DNA of 64,000 nt from Curvibacter soli (GCF_029211125.1 NZ_JARGEN010000025.1:37951-101950); one strand, 5' to 3'. Positions 46,405-57,169 are shown, counted from the first letter of the stretch. The notes: generated by a model from the letters alone, not told the origin. Numbers and translations: made by a program.

Positions 46405-49400
46405 CAGTAACCCGGCTGCTGCTTGACGATCGCAAACAAGGCTTCGGTGGCGGCACGATCCCTGTTCATCAAGGGGAACAAGGCGTTCTTGACTTGAGCT
46501 TCGCGCGCAGGGTCGCCTTTCCATCCCGCCGGGGCATGATCCCTCATGGCCAAATCCAGCTGTACGGCGAGCGCCGCGCGGGCGTCGTCATCGGCAGGGC
46601 AGACAAAGATGGTGGCTGGCAGCGAAGGCAGGTTGTTGAACAACACCGTGGCTTCTCGATTGCCGTGCAGGACAGACGGGGCTCCAGCCGTGGGCTGTCG
46701 TGAATGCAGTCGCTGCGCAAGCCGCTCCGCTTGCCGCAAGAATTCCTCGTAGGATTCCGTGTCGTCCCGCTTCTGCTGGATCAGGTCGTCCAGCAGCTTG
46801 GACATTTCTTCGTAATAGCGCGGATCGGTCAGCTGGTCGCGGATGATAGTCTTGCGGACGTTGTTGATGATCGCCTCGGCGACGGCGTTGTTCGACAGCT
46901 TGCCCTTCTCGTTGAGCTTCTGCGCGATGGCGTCGTGGATGCCGGTGTGGATGATCAGCTCGGTCAACGAAAGATCGCTGAGGTTGCCCAACCGGTCGGC
47001 CGGATCGGCTTGTATGTAGGCGTTGATGAGGTGGCGCATGTCCGCCTCGAAGGGCTTGATGTCCAGCTCTTCGCCCGAGTGCTTTTTGATGGCGGCGCGC
47101 ACTTCGCTGAAAAACTCGGCGTCATCGGCCAATCGCTGGGCCTGCGCGGCAGAGTAGCCAGCGTCGCCCAAGCTGGTCGCCATTTCTGCGTAGGCGCGAA
47201 TAAAAGCCGCCACGGCCTTGTAGAACGACACGCGCAGCGGCTCGGTATCGCCCAGCGCCGTGGCGCTTGAAGCGTCGCCGCAGAAATAGCGCAGGTAGTT
47301 CTCGATTTCCTTGGGCTCGGCCACCGGGGCGCACAGATAAATCAGTGCCTCGTGCGCCGCGTCGAGCTTGGCCTTGCCTTCCTTGAAGGCGTCCTTGACG
47401 ATCACATTGCCGTCGTCGCCGCTGTCGTCGATGTCCAGCTCGTCCGAGGTATAGACCGCGATCGCCGTTTCCAGCTTCTTGAACAGCTCCTTGTAATCGA
47501 CGATGTAGCCATAGTCCTTGTCGTCGCCGTCCAGCCGGTTGGTGCGGCAAATGGCCTGAAACAGGTTGTGGTCTTGCAGCTCGTTGTCGAGGTAGATGTA
47601 GGTACAGCTCGGCGCATCGAAGCCCGTCAGCAACTTGCTGACCACGATCAGCACCTTCAGATTCGCGGGTTCTTCGATGAAGCGCCGCTTGGCTTCGTCC
47701 TCGTAGGCCTTGGTGGTCTGGCCGGGGGCCAGCACGTGCCTCGTGTAGGTGTCGTATTTGTAGCGCTCGTCGCTGTTGGGCGGCTCGCGCGAAATGGCGT
47801 TGTGGTTGGGCTCGTAGGAGGTGATCAGCCCGCAATAGCTGCCAAAACTGGTGTTCTGGAACAGGCGGAAGTAGTGGCAGGCGTCATAGATGGACGCGGC
47901 CACCAGCAGCGCCGTGCCCCGGTCGCCGTTCAGGCGCGGCTTGACGCCGAAGTCGTGAATGATGTCGGCGATGATGCGCTGTTTGCGCTCGCCGGCACTC
48001 ATCAGCTCTTCCATGGTGGCCCAGCGCCTGCGCAGCACCGACTTCTGGAAGTTGTTCAGTCCGCGCGTCTTGCGTTCGAACCAGTCGTCGATGGCCTGCC
48101 GCGAGGTCAGGCGTTGCGGCACGTCGCGGGCTTCGTATTTCAAATCCAGCACCACCTTGTCGGCCACCGCCTGGTCGAACTTGTAGGTGTGGATGTAGGT
48201 GCCGAACACGTCGCGCGTGGTCTGCTTGTCCTTGCGCAGCAACGGCGTGCCGGTGAAGCCGACAAAGATGGCGTTCGGCAGCCAGCGCTTCATCTGCTGG
48301 TTCAGCGCGCCGCCCTGCGTGCGGTGGCATTCGTCCACGAACACATGAAAGCGGCCAGTGACGGGCGGCGGCTCTCCTTTGAGGTCAGATGGGTCGATCT
48401 TGTGGATCAGCGCACACAGAAGGCGGGGCAGTGCTTCACCGAGCTTGTCCACCAGCTCGCGCCGCGTGGTGATACGGGGGGAGGGCGAGTCTTCGCCAAT
48501 CACGCCGGAGTTCCTCATCACGCCCGCGATCTGCTTGTCGAGTTCGTCGCGGTCGGTGATGACCAGTACGCGGGCCTCGGCATCGTGCTCCAGCAGCCAT
48601 TTGGCGAGCAGCACCATCAGGATGCTCTTGCCGCTGCCTTGGGTGTGCCAGATCACGCCGCCCTCGTGCCGCTTCAGGCGCTCCTGCGCCGCCTTGACGC
48701 CTTCGTACTGGTGGAGGCGCGGCACCTTCTTGTGCCCCGCATCGAAGATCACGAAGTTGCGTATCAGGTCAAGCAGGCGCTCCTTCTGGCACAGGTGAGC
48801 GATGGGCTGGTCGAGCAAGGCGCCAACCACGGGCTCATTCGCGGTGTGGTGCCGCCATTCGACGTAGAACAGCTCCGGCGTGCCCGTGGTGCCATAGCGC
48901 AGGCCTTGAGAGTCATTGCCCGCCATCAGCAGTTGCACGGTACTGAAGAACGGCAGGTTGAATATCTCTTCCTGATTGGTGATAAGTTGCCGCACGCCAT
49001 CGGCAATCTCCACCGAGCTGCGCTTGAGTTCAATCACGCCCACCGCGATGCCATTGAGGTACAGCACGATGTCCGGGCGGCGCTCGTGTCCGCCCTTGAG
49101 CGTGACCTCTTCCGCCACCGCAAAGTCGTGGCAGTCGGGGCGCTCCCAGTCGATCAGGTGCACGGTTTCGTGGGCGGCGCCGGCTTGAGTCTGCACCGGC
49201 ACCCCATAGCGCAGCAGCTGGTAGGTGCGCAGGTTGGCTTGATAGAGCGTGGTGCCGGTCGCGTCCGTGGCGGTCAGGAGCTTCTGGAGAGCCTGTGCGA
49301 TCTGCGGCTCGGAGTAGCCGCGTTGCAACAGGTTGTCGCGCAGCAGGGCGACTTCGATGCAGCGGTTGCTGGATCGTTTGGCCCAATCACCAAGGTAGCG

Positions 49401-49475
49401 ATATCCCAGCTCATGCTGGAGCAATGCCACTACGCGGTTCTGCGTCTTTCGCTCCGAACGCGGCGACTCAGACAT
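46404..49475 (-). CDS. hsdR: Type I restriction enzyme HsdR subunit
   Basis: HsdR is the motor and endonuclease subunit of a type I restriction system. The 1023-aa protein has the PD-(D/E)xK nuclease ([20 protein letters not shown]) near residue 130, Walker [12 protein letters not shown] near 280, the DEAD-like [17 protein letters not shown], and helicase C motifs ending [11 protein letters not shown] long helical C-terminus binds the modification subunits. The ATG at 49475 overlaps the GmrSD-like gene by 8 nt. Both catalytic centres look intact. Confidence 0.95.
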   Translation of the reverse strand: MSESPRSERKTQNRVVALLQHELGYRYLGDWAKRSSNRCIEVALLRDNLLQRGYSEPQIAQALQKLLTATDATGTTLYQANLRTYQLLRYGVPVQTQAGAAHETVHLIDWERPDCHDFAVAEEVTLKGGHERRPDIVLYLNGIAVGVIELKRSSVEIADGVRQLITNQEEIFNLPFFSTVQLLMAGNDSQGLRYGTTGTPELFYVEWRHHTANEPVVGALLDQPIAHLCQKERLLDLIRNFVIFDAGHKKVPRLHQYEGVKAAQERLKRHEGGVIWHTQGSGKSILMVLLAKWLLEHDAEARVLVITDRDELDKQIAGVMRNSGVIGEDSPSPRITTRRELVDKLGEALPRLLCALIHKIDPSDLKGEPPPVTGRFHVFVDECHRTQGGALNQQMKRWLPNAIFVGFTGTPLLRKDKQTTRDVFGTYIHTYKFDQAVADKVVLDLKYEARDVPQRLTSRQAIDDWFERKTRGLNNFQKSVLRRRWATMEELMSAGERKQRIIADIIHDFGVKPRLNGDRGTALLVAASIYDACHYFRLFQNTSFGSYCGLITSYEPNHNAISREPPNSDERYKYDTYTRHVLAPGQTTKAYEDEAKRRFIEEPANLKVLIVVSKLLTGFDAPSCTYIYLDNELQDHNLFQAICRTNRLDGDDKDYGYIVDYKELFKKLETAIAVYTSDELDIDDSGDDGNVIVKDAFKEGKAKLDAAHEALIYLCAPVAEPKEIENYLRYFCGDASSATALGDTEPLRVSFYKAVAAFIRAYAEMATSLGDAGYSAAQAQRLADDAEFFSEVRAAIKKHSGEELDIKPFEADMRHLINAYIQADPADRLGNLSDLSLTELIIHTGIHDAIAQKLNEKGKLSNNAVAEAIINNVRKTIIRDQLTDPRYYEEMSKLLDDLIQQKRDDTESYEEFLRQAERLAQRLHSRQPTAGAPSVLHGNREATVLFNNLPSLPATIFVCPADDDARAALAVQLDLAMRDHAPAGWKGDPAREAQVKNALFPLMNRDRAATEALFAIVKQQPGY

Positions 49476-51429
49476 GGACAGCCTCGCCGAGTATCTCCTT
49501 TTCCACGTAGTGCCGGAACGAGTCGATATCCGTGAAGCACCGGAACCCCGCCTGACTGGCAACCGTGAGCGTTGCCGTCTCTTCGTTCAGCAGAATAGCG
49601 ACGGGCTGACTCAATTCTTCTTGGATGCCATTCGGCCAAGCAAGATCAAACACCGCCGCCTGCGCACCACTTGCATCCGCGAAGTCATAGTTCAACTCAC
49701 CGGGTGGCAGCCCGCGCTGAGCGATCCACGCATTGAGGTCGGTGAGCGCCTTCTCTTCGACATCGCTGGCAATTCCGCTGCCGGCTGCTGCCAGCGGCGC
49801 AGTCGGTGCAGCGGTCGTTCCCAGCCAAGCCGTGTCACCGTGAAGCAGCTCTTCCATGCGCGAATTGAGTTCTTTGGCGAGCAGCGTTTTACGGGCCTCA
49901 AGAAAGTCGCGGAAGCGCGCGATCTTCCAAAGCTCTGGATCGGTGGGAATCCACTGTGAAGCAAGCGCACCCGGATGCGCCTTCTCAACCTCCACAAAGT
50001 ACTCTTCCGGCAGCCGGTCGGTGATGTTGAGGTTGGTGTCTTTGGTGAGGAAGCAGAAGTTGGCCAGCGCGTTGACTTCAGGCCGCTTGTGCTTGTGCTT
50101 GTAGAGCTGTGCCTTGGGAAAGATATGGTGTACTTCCAGACGGCTCATCTTGCCCAGCAAATTGGCTTTCAGCGGCAGCCCCGTGCCCCAATCGCGAGCC
50201 GCCCCCATGCGCGTCAGCAGGTAGAGCACGGGGTAGAAACGAGCACCCAAGCTCCAGCCGGTGAAGTGCCCGGCCTCGGCGCGTAGTCCGCCATGCCAGA
50301 GGCGCAGTTGCTCCAGCAGCTTGTCGAGGCCGCCGCCTGGCCCGTCCAGCGCAGCGAGGTCTTGATCGATGAACGATTCGGTCGAACCCGAGAAGCGCCC
50401 CCACATGGCCGCCTGCACGTACCAGAACAGCAGCTTGTCGCGCTCTTTCTCATTCATGGCACCCAGCTTTTGGGCTTGGCGCAACTCCAGATAGCGTGTC
50501 ATCACGGGCACGGCGAAGCGGCCAAAGAACACTTGGTCGTGATCGAGGCCAAGTCGCCCAGCGATCAGGTTCAGGGAAGTGTCAATGTGCTTTGACGTGC
50601 GCTTCAGGGCTTCCCTGACCTCATCGGCGGTTTTTTCGTGCAGGTGCTGAAATCTGGCCTCGCCAGTGAGCACGGTATTCACCGAGCGCAGCAACCAGTC
50701 AAGAGTGAAGTTGTAGTGAGCATCCTTCCACGCCTTGAGCTTGGACTTCATCTCGTCGCGGCCCTCGGGCCATTCGGCGCAAATCTTGGCGAGGGCGAGG
50801 TCGCCCTTGGAAAGTTTGGTGCCGCCGCTGTTGACCCGATTGAAGATGTCCACCACCACATCAAGTGTCTTGTCGGTGCCGGTCACTTCCTCGATGTGCA
50901 GTTCCACCTCGGTGATGCCCAGTAGCTTGGATAGTCGGCCTACATAGTCGCCAAGCTTTGGTGCATGGATGGGCTGCGCGGACAGGCGCCCGATGAAGCC
51001 CCCGAGTCCTGCAGTGCCTTGCTTCATCAACTCAGTCACATCGACCCACAGAGGGTCGTCCTTCATCTTGACGGGTTGGTAGAACTCGAATACTTCGCTA
51101 TCCAAGTGAAAGCGCAGACCGGTGAATGCTTGGGCATTGCCATCAAAAAACTTCGGTGCTTTGCCGCGCACCACACCGTAAAGAGAGGTCATCCGCTGCT
51201 GGCCATCAAGCAGCAACTTCACCACCCCCGCAGCCAGCGGGCCATCGCCACGATGCGTGGCCGTCTTCGACTCAGTGGCCCAGACCAGCAGTCCACCTAC
51301 AGGGTGGCGTCGATATAGCGAATCGAACAGGCCCCGCACTTGGTCGCGGTTCCAGACATAGCCGCGCTGAAACTCCGGCAGCGCCATATGGCCGCTGTCG
51401 ATGTGGTCGAGGATGGTGGAAATCTTCAT
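49468..51429 (-). CDS. GmrSD-like DUF262/HNH protein inside the hsd operon
   Basis: The 653-aa protein has an N-terminal DUF262 ParB-like nucleotidase domain with [20 protein letters not shown] and [13 protein letters not shown], and an HNH (DUF1524-like) domain with [15 protein letters not shown] followed by [14 protein letters not shown] near residues 425-460. The pair of domains is that of GmrSD-type, often type IV, restriction enzymes that attack modified DNA. It is fused in operon order between hsdS and hsdR with 4- and 8-nt overlaps, so it is made with the type I enzyme. The target is unknown. Confidence 0.87.
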   Translation of the reverse strand: MKISTILDHIDSGHMALPEFQRGYVWNRDQVRGLFDSLYRRHPVGGLLVWATESKTATHRGDGPLAAGVVKLLLDGQQRMTSLYGVVRGKAPKFFDGNAQAFTGLRFHLDSEVFEFYQPVKMKDDPLWVDVTELMKQGTAGLGGFIGRLSAQPIHAPKLGDYVGRLSKLLGITEVELHIEEVTGTDKTLDVVVDIFNRVNSGGTKLSKGDLALAKICAEWPEGRDEMKSKLKAWKDAHYNFTLDWLLRSVNTVLTGEARFQHLHEKTADEVREALKRTSKHIDTSLNLIAGRLGLDHDQVFFGRFAVPVMTRYLELRQAQKLGAMNEKERDKLLFWYVQAAMWGRFSGSTESFIDQDLAALDGPGGGLDKLLEQLRLWHGGLRAEAGHFTGWSLGARFYPVLYLLTRMGAARDWGTGLPLKANLLGKMSRLEVHHIFPKAQLYKHKHKRPEVNALANFCFLTKDTNLNITDRLPEEYFVEVEKAHPGALASQWIPTDPELWKIARFRDFLEARKTLLAKELNSRMEELLHGDTAWLGTTAAPTAPLAAAGSGIASDVEEKALTDLNAWIAQRGLPPGELNYDFADASGAQAAVFDLAWPNGIQEELSQPVAILLNEETATLTVASQAGFRCFTDIDSFRHYVEKEILGEAVHV

Positions 51430-52625
51430 ACTAGGCGGGTCTTTCCGGTCAACAGTTCCTGCATCATGGCTTGCTTGAGGGCGCGGGTTTTGGTGAGGCG
51501 GGCGTCGAGGGCGGCCAGTTCGGCATCCATGTCGGAGAAGATTGTGGCGATCGCGACTTGCTCTGCTTCTTCGACAGGAATATAAATTTCGACGGCATTC
51601 ACATCCGGAGAATTAACAGAGTCGAATGTCGAACCTTTTGAGTGTTTAGTCCAATTCGGCTCAAAGAAAACGAGGCTGTGATAGAGAAAAGCATTTGGAA
51701 ATCTGATTGCGCAAACCCCCCGGCCGAGACACACATCGAACGTTGTGCGCGAGATTTCGCCAACCGGAGCGCGCACAGACATCAAGATATCTCCTGCCTT
51801 GCCTCGTTTTGTGCTTTGGGTGGTATAGGTACGTTTGATTGCCCATCGATTCAAGATATCTGCATTTCCCTGAATGAGGGGCAGCCCTTTCCCGATTGAG
51901 TTGTAGTTCGACGAGCTTGGCGATTGCCCCATCACTATTTCCGCCACATCACCAAGCCGCTTTGTTTCCCATGCGCCAGAGAACCCCGGCAGGCGAGTTT
52001 GGCCAGTAAGGAGTTGCTGCATGGAGGCCTGTTTGAGGTCGCGCTTCTTGGCGATCAGCCGGGTCAGTCCGTCGATCAACGCATCAACATCCGACAGGGC
52101 GGTGGCGATGGCGCGTTGTTCATGTAGGCTCGGAGGCAGCGCGATAAGGAAATCTTTGAGGTTTCGAAGATTCAGCCCCGGCTTGCTTTGCCCTGACTGG
52201 CTTCCTGCAATCTGCTGGTTGCCGGGCGAGTTGGGTGACAGGAAACGACAAATGTATGAGCCTCTTGCCGGCTCTTTAAGACGAACCAGTCCGACGTGCT
52301 GGCTGATGTAGGCCTCCTCAAATGCCTCTTCCACTAAAGCGACATTGCCTACGCTGTTGCCAGTGATAGTGATCAACAAATCGTTTGGCCTAACTTTGGT
52401 CCGATTGCCTTCCGCTCCAGACGGCGGAGAGACATATTGCAGATCCTCAAAGCTGAGCCGACCATCGCGCACATTCTGGCTCCGAATGAACAGTGCACCG
52501 CGTTTCGAATAGAACTGAGCCCAACCACGCGAGCCACTGGTGACGAAATCAGATAGTCCATCAAGCGGCACTACATCCCAATCCTTTGGAATACCCCCCA
52601 CCTCGGTCTGCTTGTACCCCTCCAT
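51426..52625 (-). CDS. hsdS: Type I restriction specificity subunit HsdS
   Basis: HsdS reads the target sequence. The 399-aa protein has two variable target-recognition domains, each ended by a conserved helix: LIAKKRDLKQASMQQLLTGQ and LTKTRALKQAMMQELLTGK. The start MEGYKQTEVGGIPKDW is the family N-terminus, and its ATG overlaps the hsdM stop by one base; an ATG at 52634 is possible. The two TRDs are more AT-rich than hsdM and hsdR, which is normal for exchanged recognition domains. Confidence 0.93.
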   Translation of the reverse strand: MEGYKQTEVGGIPKDWDVVPLDGLSDFVTSGSRGWAQFYSKRGALFIRSQNVRDGRLSFEDLQYVSPPSGAEGNRTKVRPNDLLITITGNSVGNVALVEEAFEEAYISQHVGLVRLKEPARGSYICRFLSPNSPGNQQIAGSQSGQSKPGLNLRNLKDFLIALPPSLHEQRAIATALSDVDALIDGLTRLIAKKRDLKQASMQQLLTGQTRLPGFSGAWETKRLGDVAEIVMGQSPSSSNYNSIGKGLPLIQGNADILNRWAIKRTYTTQSTKRGKAGDILMSVRAPVGEISRTTFDVCLGRGVCAIRFPNAFLYHSLVFFEPNWTKHSKGSTFDSVNSPDVNAVEIYIPVEEAEQVAIATIFSDMDAELAALDARLTKTRALKQAMMQELLTGKTRLV

Positions 52626-55057
52626 TACTTCCATACCGCCCCCATACATTTGAGGTGTTCCTCGACCTTGGCCGACAGCGCCGCCACGTCGTCTACCAAT
52701 CGGGGTAACGGCGTGGCATAACGCTCGGCCAGTTCACGGATGCGGGCGGTCAGGGTCTGCCCCACGCGGTCGATTTCGCCTTGCAGGTCGGCCGCCAGGC
52801 GGGCGAGCCATTTGTCGTTGACCACCAACGATTTGATGTCCGTCACGCTCAACTTGGCGTAGTGGTCGTGGGCTTGTTGGTCGAGCTTGGCGTCCAGCTC
52901 CTTGACGGCCTTCTTGAGCTGGCTTTCCCGCTCGCTGAGCTTGAGCCACCGCTTGAGCACGGCCAATTCGTCCTTGGCCTCGGGGTCGGTGCCGATTTCC
53001 TTCACGCGGTCTTTGACCTGCGCGGCGTTGATCTTGTCGAAACCGGCGAAAGCGCCGTCTTCGGTGCTGTGCTTTTCTTCCAGTTCGGTGATCTGGCCGC
53101 TGGCGGCCTCCAGTTCGGCCTGCTTGGCGTCCAGCGCGGCCTGTTCCTCGGCGAAGTAGCGGGCGACGATGTAGGGCTTGGGGAGCAGGTCGCAGGCCCA
53201 GCCCTTGTCCTTCTTCTTGCCCTTCTTGTCGGTCTCGATGATGCGCGCCGGCTTGGCGGCCCAGCCATCGGCGGCGATCAGGTAGGCGTCGTCCTGCATG
53301 GTCTCGGCCCAGTAGTCCATCAGGTGCTGATAGACGGTATAGGCGTCGATCAGCGGTGCGGCCTGCATGGAGGCGAGCAGGGTTTCGGACACGGTGCCAA
53401 TCAGCTCCTTGGGATGGCCGTTCTGACTGAGGCCAGTGAGCTGGGGTGTGATGGCTTCGCGCCACTTGCTGAACAGCGTGGAGACCTTGCCGGTGAACGC
53501 GGTGAACTGGGGGTGGCCGAGGATGGTCGATCGGACATCGTTTATCGGCAACTTGAGGCGGGCGTAGCCGGGACGGCCTGCGGATTCAAACAAGGCGGCG
53601 CGCAGACCGGGCATTTGCTGCCAGTCGGCGGCGAAGGCGTCGATATCGCGCTCGGGGATGCCGCCGTTCAAGTGGGCGTTGATGTCCTGCAGGTCTTCGG
53701 GATCACTGCTGTCGATGTAGCGCGGCAGGTTCAGGTTGTAGTCGTTCTTGGGGCTGGCGATCTCGTCATAAGGCACCATGCGGGCGTAGCGCGGGATATC
53801 GGCCTGCCGGTTGAAGGTGTCGACGATCTTGTGGATGTCCTGCTCGCGCAGGCGGTTCTTGTTGCCGTCCTTGATGAAGCCCTTGCTGGCGTCGATCATG
53901 AGGATGCCCTTGCGGGCGGTGGCGTTCTCCTTGTCGAGCACCAAAATGCAGGCCGGGATGCCGGTGCCGTAGAAGAGGTTGGCCGGCAAGCCGATGATGG
54001 CCTTGAGGATGCCGGAACGCACCAGCTGCTGGCGGATCACCGCCTCGGCATGGCCACGGAACAGCACGCCGTGCGGCAGGATGCACGCGGCTTTGCCGGC
54101 CGCCTTCATGCTGCGGATGATGTGCAGCAGGTAGGCGTAGTCGCCCTGCTTGGCAGGGGGCACGCCCCAGCTGAAACGCTGGTAGGGGTCGCCCTTGCCG
54201 CTGTCGCCGAGGGTGAGGCCGGTGCTCCATGTCTTGTCGGAGAACGGGGGGTTGGCGACCACATAGTCGTAGGTGCGTAACTGCTCGCCATCCTTGAACT
54301 TGGGTGCGGCCAAGGTGTTGCCGTTGACGATGCTGGCGGTGGGGAAGTCGTGCAGGATGGTGTTCATGCGCGCCAAGCCGGCGGTGGTCACATCCTTTTC
54401 TTGCCCTTCCAGCGTGATGGGCTTGCCGGCCTCGGCGGCTACCTTGAGCAGCAGCGAACCCGAGCCGCAGGTCGGGTCGTAGGCGGTGGTGGATGCCGTG
54501 CTGTTGGCAGGAGAAATGCCGATGGCCTTGGCCATGACGCGGCTGACTTCGGCCGGGGTGTAGAACTGGCCCTTGCTCTTGCCGCTTTCGGTGGCGAAGT
54601 GGCGCATGAGGTATTCATACGCGTCGCCAAGGATGTCGTCGTGCTCGGCACGGTTCTGGGAGAAATCCAGCTCGGGCTTCTGAAAGATGCCGATCAGGTT
54701 GGTCAGGCGATCGACCATCGCCTGACCTTCGCCCAGCTTGTTGGGGTCATTGAAGTCCGGGAAGTCGCTGCGTGCCAGCTTCTGGTTGCTCTCAATCAGT
54801 GGCTGGATGATCTGCGTGTTGATCTTCTCGCCGATGTCGGACTTGCCCTTGAGGGCGATCATGTCCTTGAAGCTGGCGCCCTTGGGGATGGACACCGGGG
54901 GCTCGAAGTCGTCCGAACTGCCGTACTTGTCGGTGATGTACTTGATGAACAGCATGAACAGGACGTAGTCCTTGTACTGGCTGGCGTCCATGCCGCCACG
55001 CAGTTCATCGCATGAAGCCCAAAGGGAAGAGTAAAGATCGGATTTCTTGATGGCCAT
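52625..55057 (-). CDS. hsdM: Type I modification methyltransferase HsdM
   Basis: HsdM methylates adenine in the recognition sequence. The 810-aa protein has the N-terminal helical domain (SLWASCDELRGGMDASQYKD), the SAM motif DPTCGSGSLLLKVA and the catalytic NPPF. It is longer than the usual 500-550 aa because of a Lys/Glu-rich coiled-coil C-terminal part from about residue 590, a known long form. It is the first gene of the block hsdM-hsdS-GmrSD-hsdR-YgjP. Confidence 0.95.
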   Translation of the reverse strand: MAIKKSDLYSSLWASCDELRGGMDASQYKDYVLFMLFIKYITDKYGSSDDFEPPVSIPKGASFKDMIALKGKSDIGEKINTQIIQPLIESNQKLARSDFPDFNDPNKLGEGQAMVDRLTNLIGIFQKPELDFSQNRAEHDDILGDAYEYLMRHFATESGKSKGQFYTPAEVSRVMAKAIGISPANSTASTTAYDPTCGSGSLLLKVAAEAGKPITLEGQEKDVTTAGLARMNTILHDFPTASIVNGNTLAAPKFKDGEQLRTYDYVVANPPFSDKTWSTGLTLGDSGKGDPYQRFSWGVPPAKQGDYAYLLHIIRSMKAAGKAACILPHGVLFRGHAEAVIRQQLVRSGILKAIIGLPANLFYGTGIPACILVLDKENATARKGILMIDASKGFIKDGNKNRLREQDIHKIVDTFNRQADIPRYARMVPYDEIASPKNDYNLNLPRYIDSSDPEDLQDINAHLNGGIPERDIDAFAADWQQMPGLRAALFESAGRPGYARLKLPINDVRSTILGHPQFTAFTGKVSTLFSKWREAITPQLTGLSQNGHPKELIGTVSETLLASMQAAPLIDAYTVYQHLMDYWAETMQDDAYLIAADGWAAKPARIIETDKKGKKKDKGWACDLLPKPYIVARYFAEEQAALDAKQAELEAASGQITELEEKHSTEDGAFAGFDKINAAQVKDRVKEIGTDPEAKDELAVLKRWLKLSERESQLKKAVKELDAKLDQQAHDHYAKLSVTDIKSLVVNDKWLARLAADLQGEIDRVGQTLTARIRELAERYATPLPRLVDDVAALSAKVEEHLKCMGAVWK

Positions 55058-55116
55058 TGGGCAGCGCGGAGCGGGAAAAACGGCAGTCTACACAGCCGCT
55101 TCCGGGCCGCCCGAGA

Positions 55117-55464
55117 CTAGCGGAGGTGGTCGCAGGTGCGTTTGAGCAGGTCGAGCACGAAGGCGCGATCAGCGGGCTTCAGCTCCGACAACCACGCGCT
55201 GATGCGGATGGCCTGATCGTCCGGCACGGTCGAGCTTTCGACCAGCAGGTCGCCGATGCTGACCTTGAGGGATTGGGCCAGCTTTTCGAGGGTATACAGC
55301 GACGGCACGGTGGCGCCGCGCTCGAAGCGGCTGATGGTTTCCGGCTCGACCTCGATCCGTTCTGCCAACTGTGCCTGCGTCCACTGACGCGATTTCCGCA
55401 GCGTGGCAATCCGGGCGCCCAGCAACTCTGCTAACGGCTTCTCGGCGCGCTTCTTCTTGACCAT
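55117..55464 (-). CDS. XRE-family HTH regulator, controller-like
   Basis: The 115-aa protein has a helix-turn-helix at about residues 20-65 (RIATLRKSRQWTQAQLAERI, then VEPETISRFERGATVPS) and a C-terminal part resembling multimerisation helices. It lies 59 bp upstream of hsdM in the same orientation, and its start codon sits inside a perfect inverted repeat. The arrangement suggests a timing regulator for the restriction operon and for its own gene. The ATG at 55464 is chosen by the inverted repeat and the KKKRAEKPLAELLG N-terminus. Confidence 0.88.
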   Translation of the reverse strand: MVKKKRAEKPLAELLGARIATLRKSRQWTQAQLAERIEVEPETISRFERGATVPSLYTLEKLAQSLKVSIGDLLVESSTVPDDQAIRISAWLSELKPADRAFVLDLLKRTCDHLR

Positions 55465-55551
55465 TTCTGTCCACTTCAAAAACGACAGAAATGGTTGTTC
55501 TAGTGGGTGAAATCGGCCAGAATTCAAAATGTTGTTTTCAACATATTGAAT
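55461..55551. promoter_or_regulatory. Divergent control region with two inverted repeats
   Basis: CCATTTCTGTC (55461-55471) and its exact complement (55484-55494) cover the regulator's start codon. A second dyad, ATTCAAAATGTTG (55522-55534) with CAACATATTGAAT (55539-55551), matches at 12 of 13 positions. A TATAGA -10 for the plus-strand unit lies at about 55553. This could be the binding region of the XRE protein for control in both directions. Confidence 0.7.
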
Positions 55552-55593
55552 CTATAGAGTGGGTGTGCCGTGGCTCAGGAATCCGGGCGAATC

Positions 55594-56031
55594 ATGAAGG
55601 GGATGGGGGTTGCGCTGGGCGTTGTGATGGTGGTTTCCGCCATCGCATGGCTCGTCGGCATGTTGCTGAAGATGGGGGACTGGGGCAGCACCGATGCGAT
55701 CGTGAAGGGTGTTCTGACGGTCATTGGCCTTGCCGTGCTGTTTGGCATCTTCCGCGCGCTCGTGTCCCTCTTGCGGTGGTTTGGTCGATCTGCGCGCCAA
55801 GGTGCACCGCTGGTCGCTTCGGTGGCCTCAAAGGCCACGAAGACGGCGACGGGTGCGGTGCAAGAGCTGCGTGGGCGCTACAAGGCCTGCCCCTATTGCG
55901 CCGAGTCGATCAAGGCTGATGCGCTGGTTTGCAAGCACTGTCGAAACACGGTTGCCAAGCGCTGCGGCGGTTGTGCGGAAGTGGTGCAGGTCGGCGCCCG
56001 GCAGTGCCCACATTGCGGTACCGCCGTATAG
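55594..56031 (+). CDS. Membrane protein with double zinc ribbon
   Basis: The 145-aa protein has two membrane helices (VALGVVMVVSAIAWLVGMLL, then VLTVIGLAVLFGIFRALVSL), a basic linker, and a cytoplasmic double zinc ribbon: CPYCAESIKADALVCKHC and CGGCAEVVQVGARQCPHCG. The ATG at 55594 is preferred over a GTG at 55570, which would sit almost on the predicted transcript start. It is the first gene of a three-gene plus-strand unit. The function is unknown. Confidence 0.7.
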   Translation: MKGMGVALGVVMVVSAIAWLVGMLLKMGDWGSTDAIVKGVLTVIGLAVLFGIFRALVSLLRWFGRSARQGAPLVASVASKATKTATGAVQELRGRYKACPYCAESIKADALVCKHCRNTVAKRCGGCAEVVQVGARQCPHCGTAV

Positions 56032-56042
56032 GGAGGGGCATC

Positions 56043-56678
56043 ATGGGCGCGTGGGGTCGTTTGTTGCTGGTACCGGTGTTATTCGGTTGTGCGGCGGTGC
56101 AGGCCCAAGTCGTGAAGTGCACCGATTCCCGAACTGGGAAAGTGACCTACTCGGACAGCGGATGTGATGGGGGCGAGGTCGGAAAGCAGGTTCAGGCCAG
56201 AAAGTCGGCGCAAGAGCTGGAAGACGAGCGCGCGCAGGCGGAAGCCGCGCGACAGCGATATGCCGTGCCGACTCCTACCTCCCAAGGTCAGCAGGCCACT
56301 TCGATGCGGCATGAGCAGGCGCCGCAACGAGATTACGCGAGCACGTTCGAGTGCCGCCAGGCGCAGAGAGATATTGATATCGCGCGGGGCAGCGTGACGG
56401 CCTCCCAGTCGGAAAAATTGACGAACATGGCGGCGGCGCAGCGCAAGGCCGATCTGGCGTGTCTTGGTCCGGTGGGCTACCGCGAAGCCGAGGCCGCGCG
56501 TGCGGAGGCGCGCGAACGAGCCAAGGAACGGCGTGCGCGGGCGCCGGGCGTCATCACGCATTGCGATCCGGGCGGCTGCAACGACAATTACGGCAATCGG
56601 TATCACCGCGCGGGGCCGAATCTCGTGAGCGGTGGCAAGACCTGTACGCCGGCCGGTTCGGGCTGGTCATGCAATTGA
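56043..56678 (+). CDS. Exported DUF4124-like protein
   Basis: The 211-aa protein has a signal peptide (MGAWGRLLLVPVLFGCAAVQ) and an N-terminal DUF4124-like segment VVKCTDSRTGKVTYSDSGCD. A Glu/Arg-rich helical middle (LEDERAQAEAARQRY, ARAEARERAKERRARAP) and a Cys-containing tail follow. GGAGG lies just upstream of the ATG. It is 11 bp after the zinc-ribbon gene and 12 bp before terS. The function is unknown; it is probably periplasmic. Confidence 0.75.
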   Translation: MGAWGRLLLVPVLFGCAAVQAQVVKCTDSRTGKVTYSDSGCDGGEVGKQVQARKSAQELEDERAQAEAARQRYAVPTPTSQGQQATSMRHEQAPQRDYASTFECRQAQRDIDIARGSVTASQSEKLTNMAAAQRKADLACLGPVGYREAEAARAEARERAKERRARAPGVITHCDPGGCNDNYGNRYHRAGPNLVSGGKTCTPAGSGWSCN

Positions 56679-56690
56679 AGGAGCCGGTCG

Positions 56691-57026
56691 ATGTCGCCGC
56701 GTGAAGCCGTGCGAGCCAAACAATCGCGCTTTGTGCGCGAATACGCCGTGGACTGCAACGGCGCAGCGGCGGCTGTACGGGCGGGCTATTCCCCGCGTTC
56801 TGCCAAGGTGACAGCCAGCCGGTTGCTAACCAAAGCTAACGTGCAGCGTGCGCTTCGGCAGATTCAGCGAGCCGATGCCGAGCGGTTGTCTCTCAGTCGT
56901 GATGCGGTGATCGGTCAGCTACAGGACGCCATCGAGTTCGCGCGGGCCAAGCAAGACCCTATGGCGATGATCTTGGGGCTGCGGGAGTTGGGGCGCATGA
57001 TGGGGTACTACGGGCCGACTATCTGA
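56691..57026 (+). CDS. terS: Phage small terminase subunit, orphan
   Basis: The 111-aa protein has the Terminase_2-type N-terminal HTH: AKQSRFVREYAVDCNGAAAA, AGYSPRSAKVTASRLLTKAN. Small terminases choose which DNA is packaged into a phage head. No large terminase or capsid gene is in the island, so it would need a helper phage; satellites such as PICIs use this strategy. AAGGAG lies 7 nt before the ATG. A 143-bp empty stretch follows. Confidence 0.85.
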   Translation: MSPREAVRAKQSRFVREYAVDCNGAAAAVRAGYSPRSAKVTASRLLTKANVQRALRQIQRADAERLSLSRDAVIGQLQDAIEFARAKQDPMAMILGLRELGRMMGYYGPTI

Positions 57027-57169
57027 TATCAGATGCTGCTAACCAGGTTGGCATGTGGTGGCGCGGGCCAGAGTGGAGGGGTGGAGCCTCGTCAGTCACC
57101 TCCTCCTTCGTGGGGAAAACAGCCAACTGAAAAAAGTTTGGCACAAAGCCTCCACCGCCTCCACTGGCA

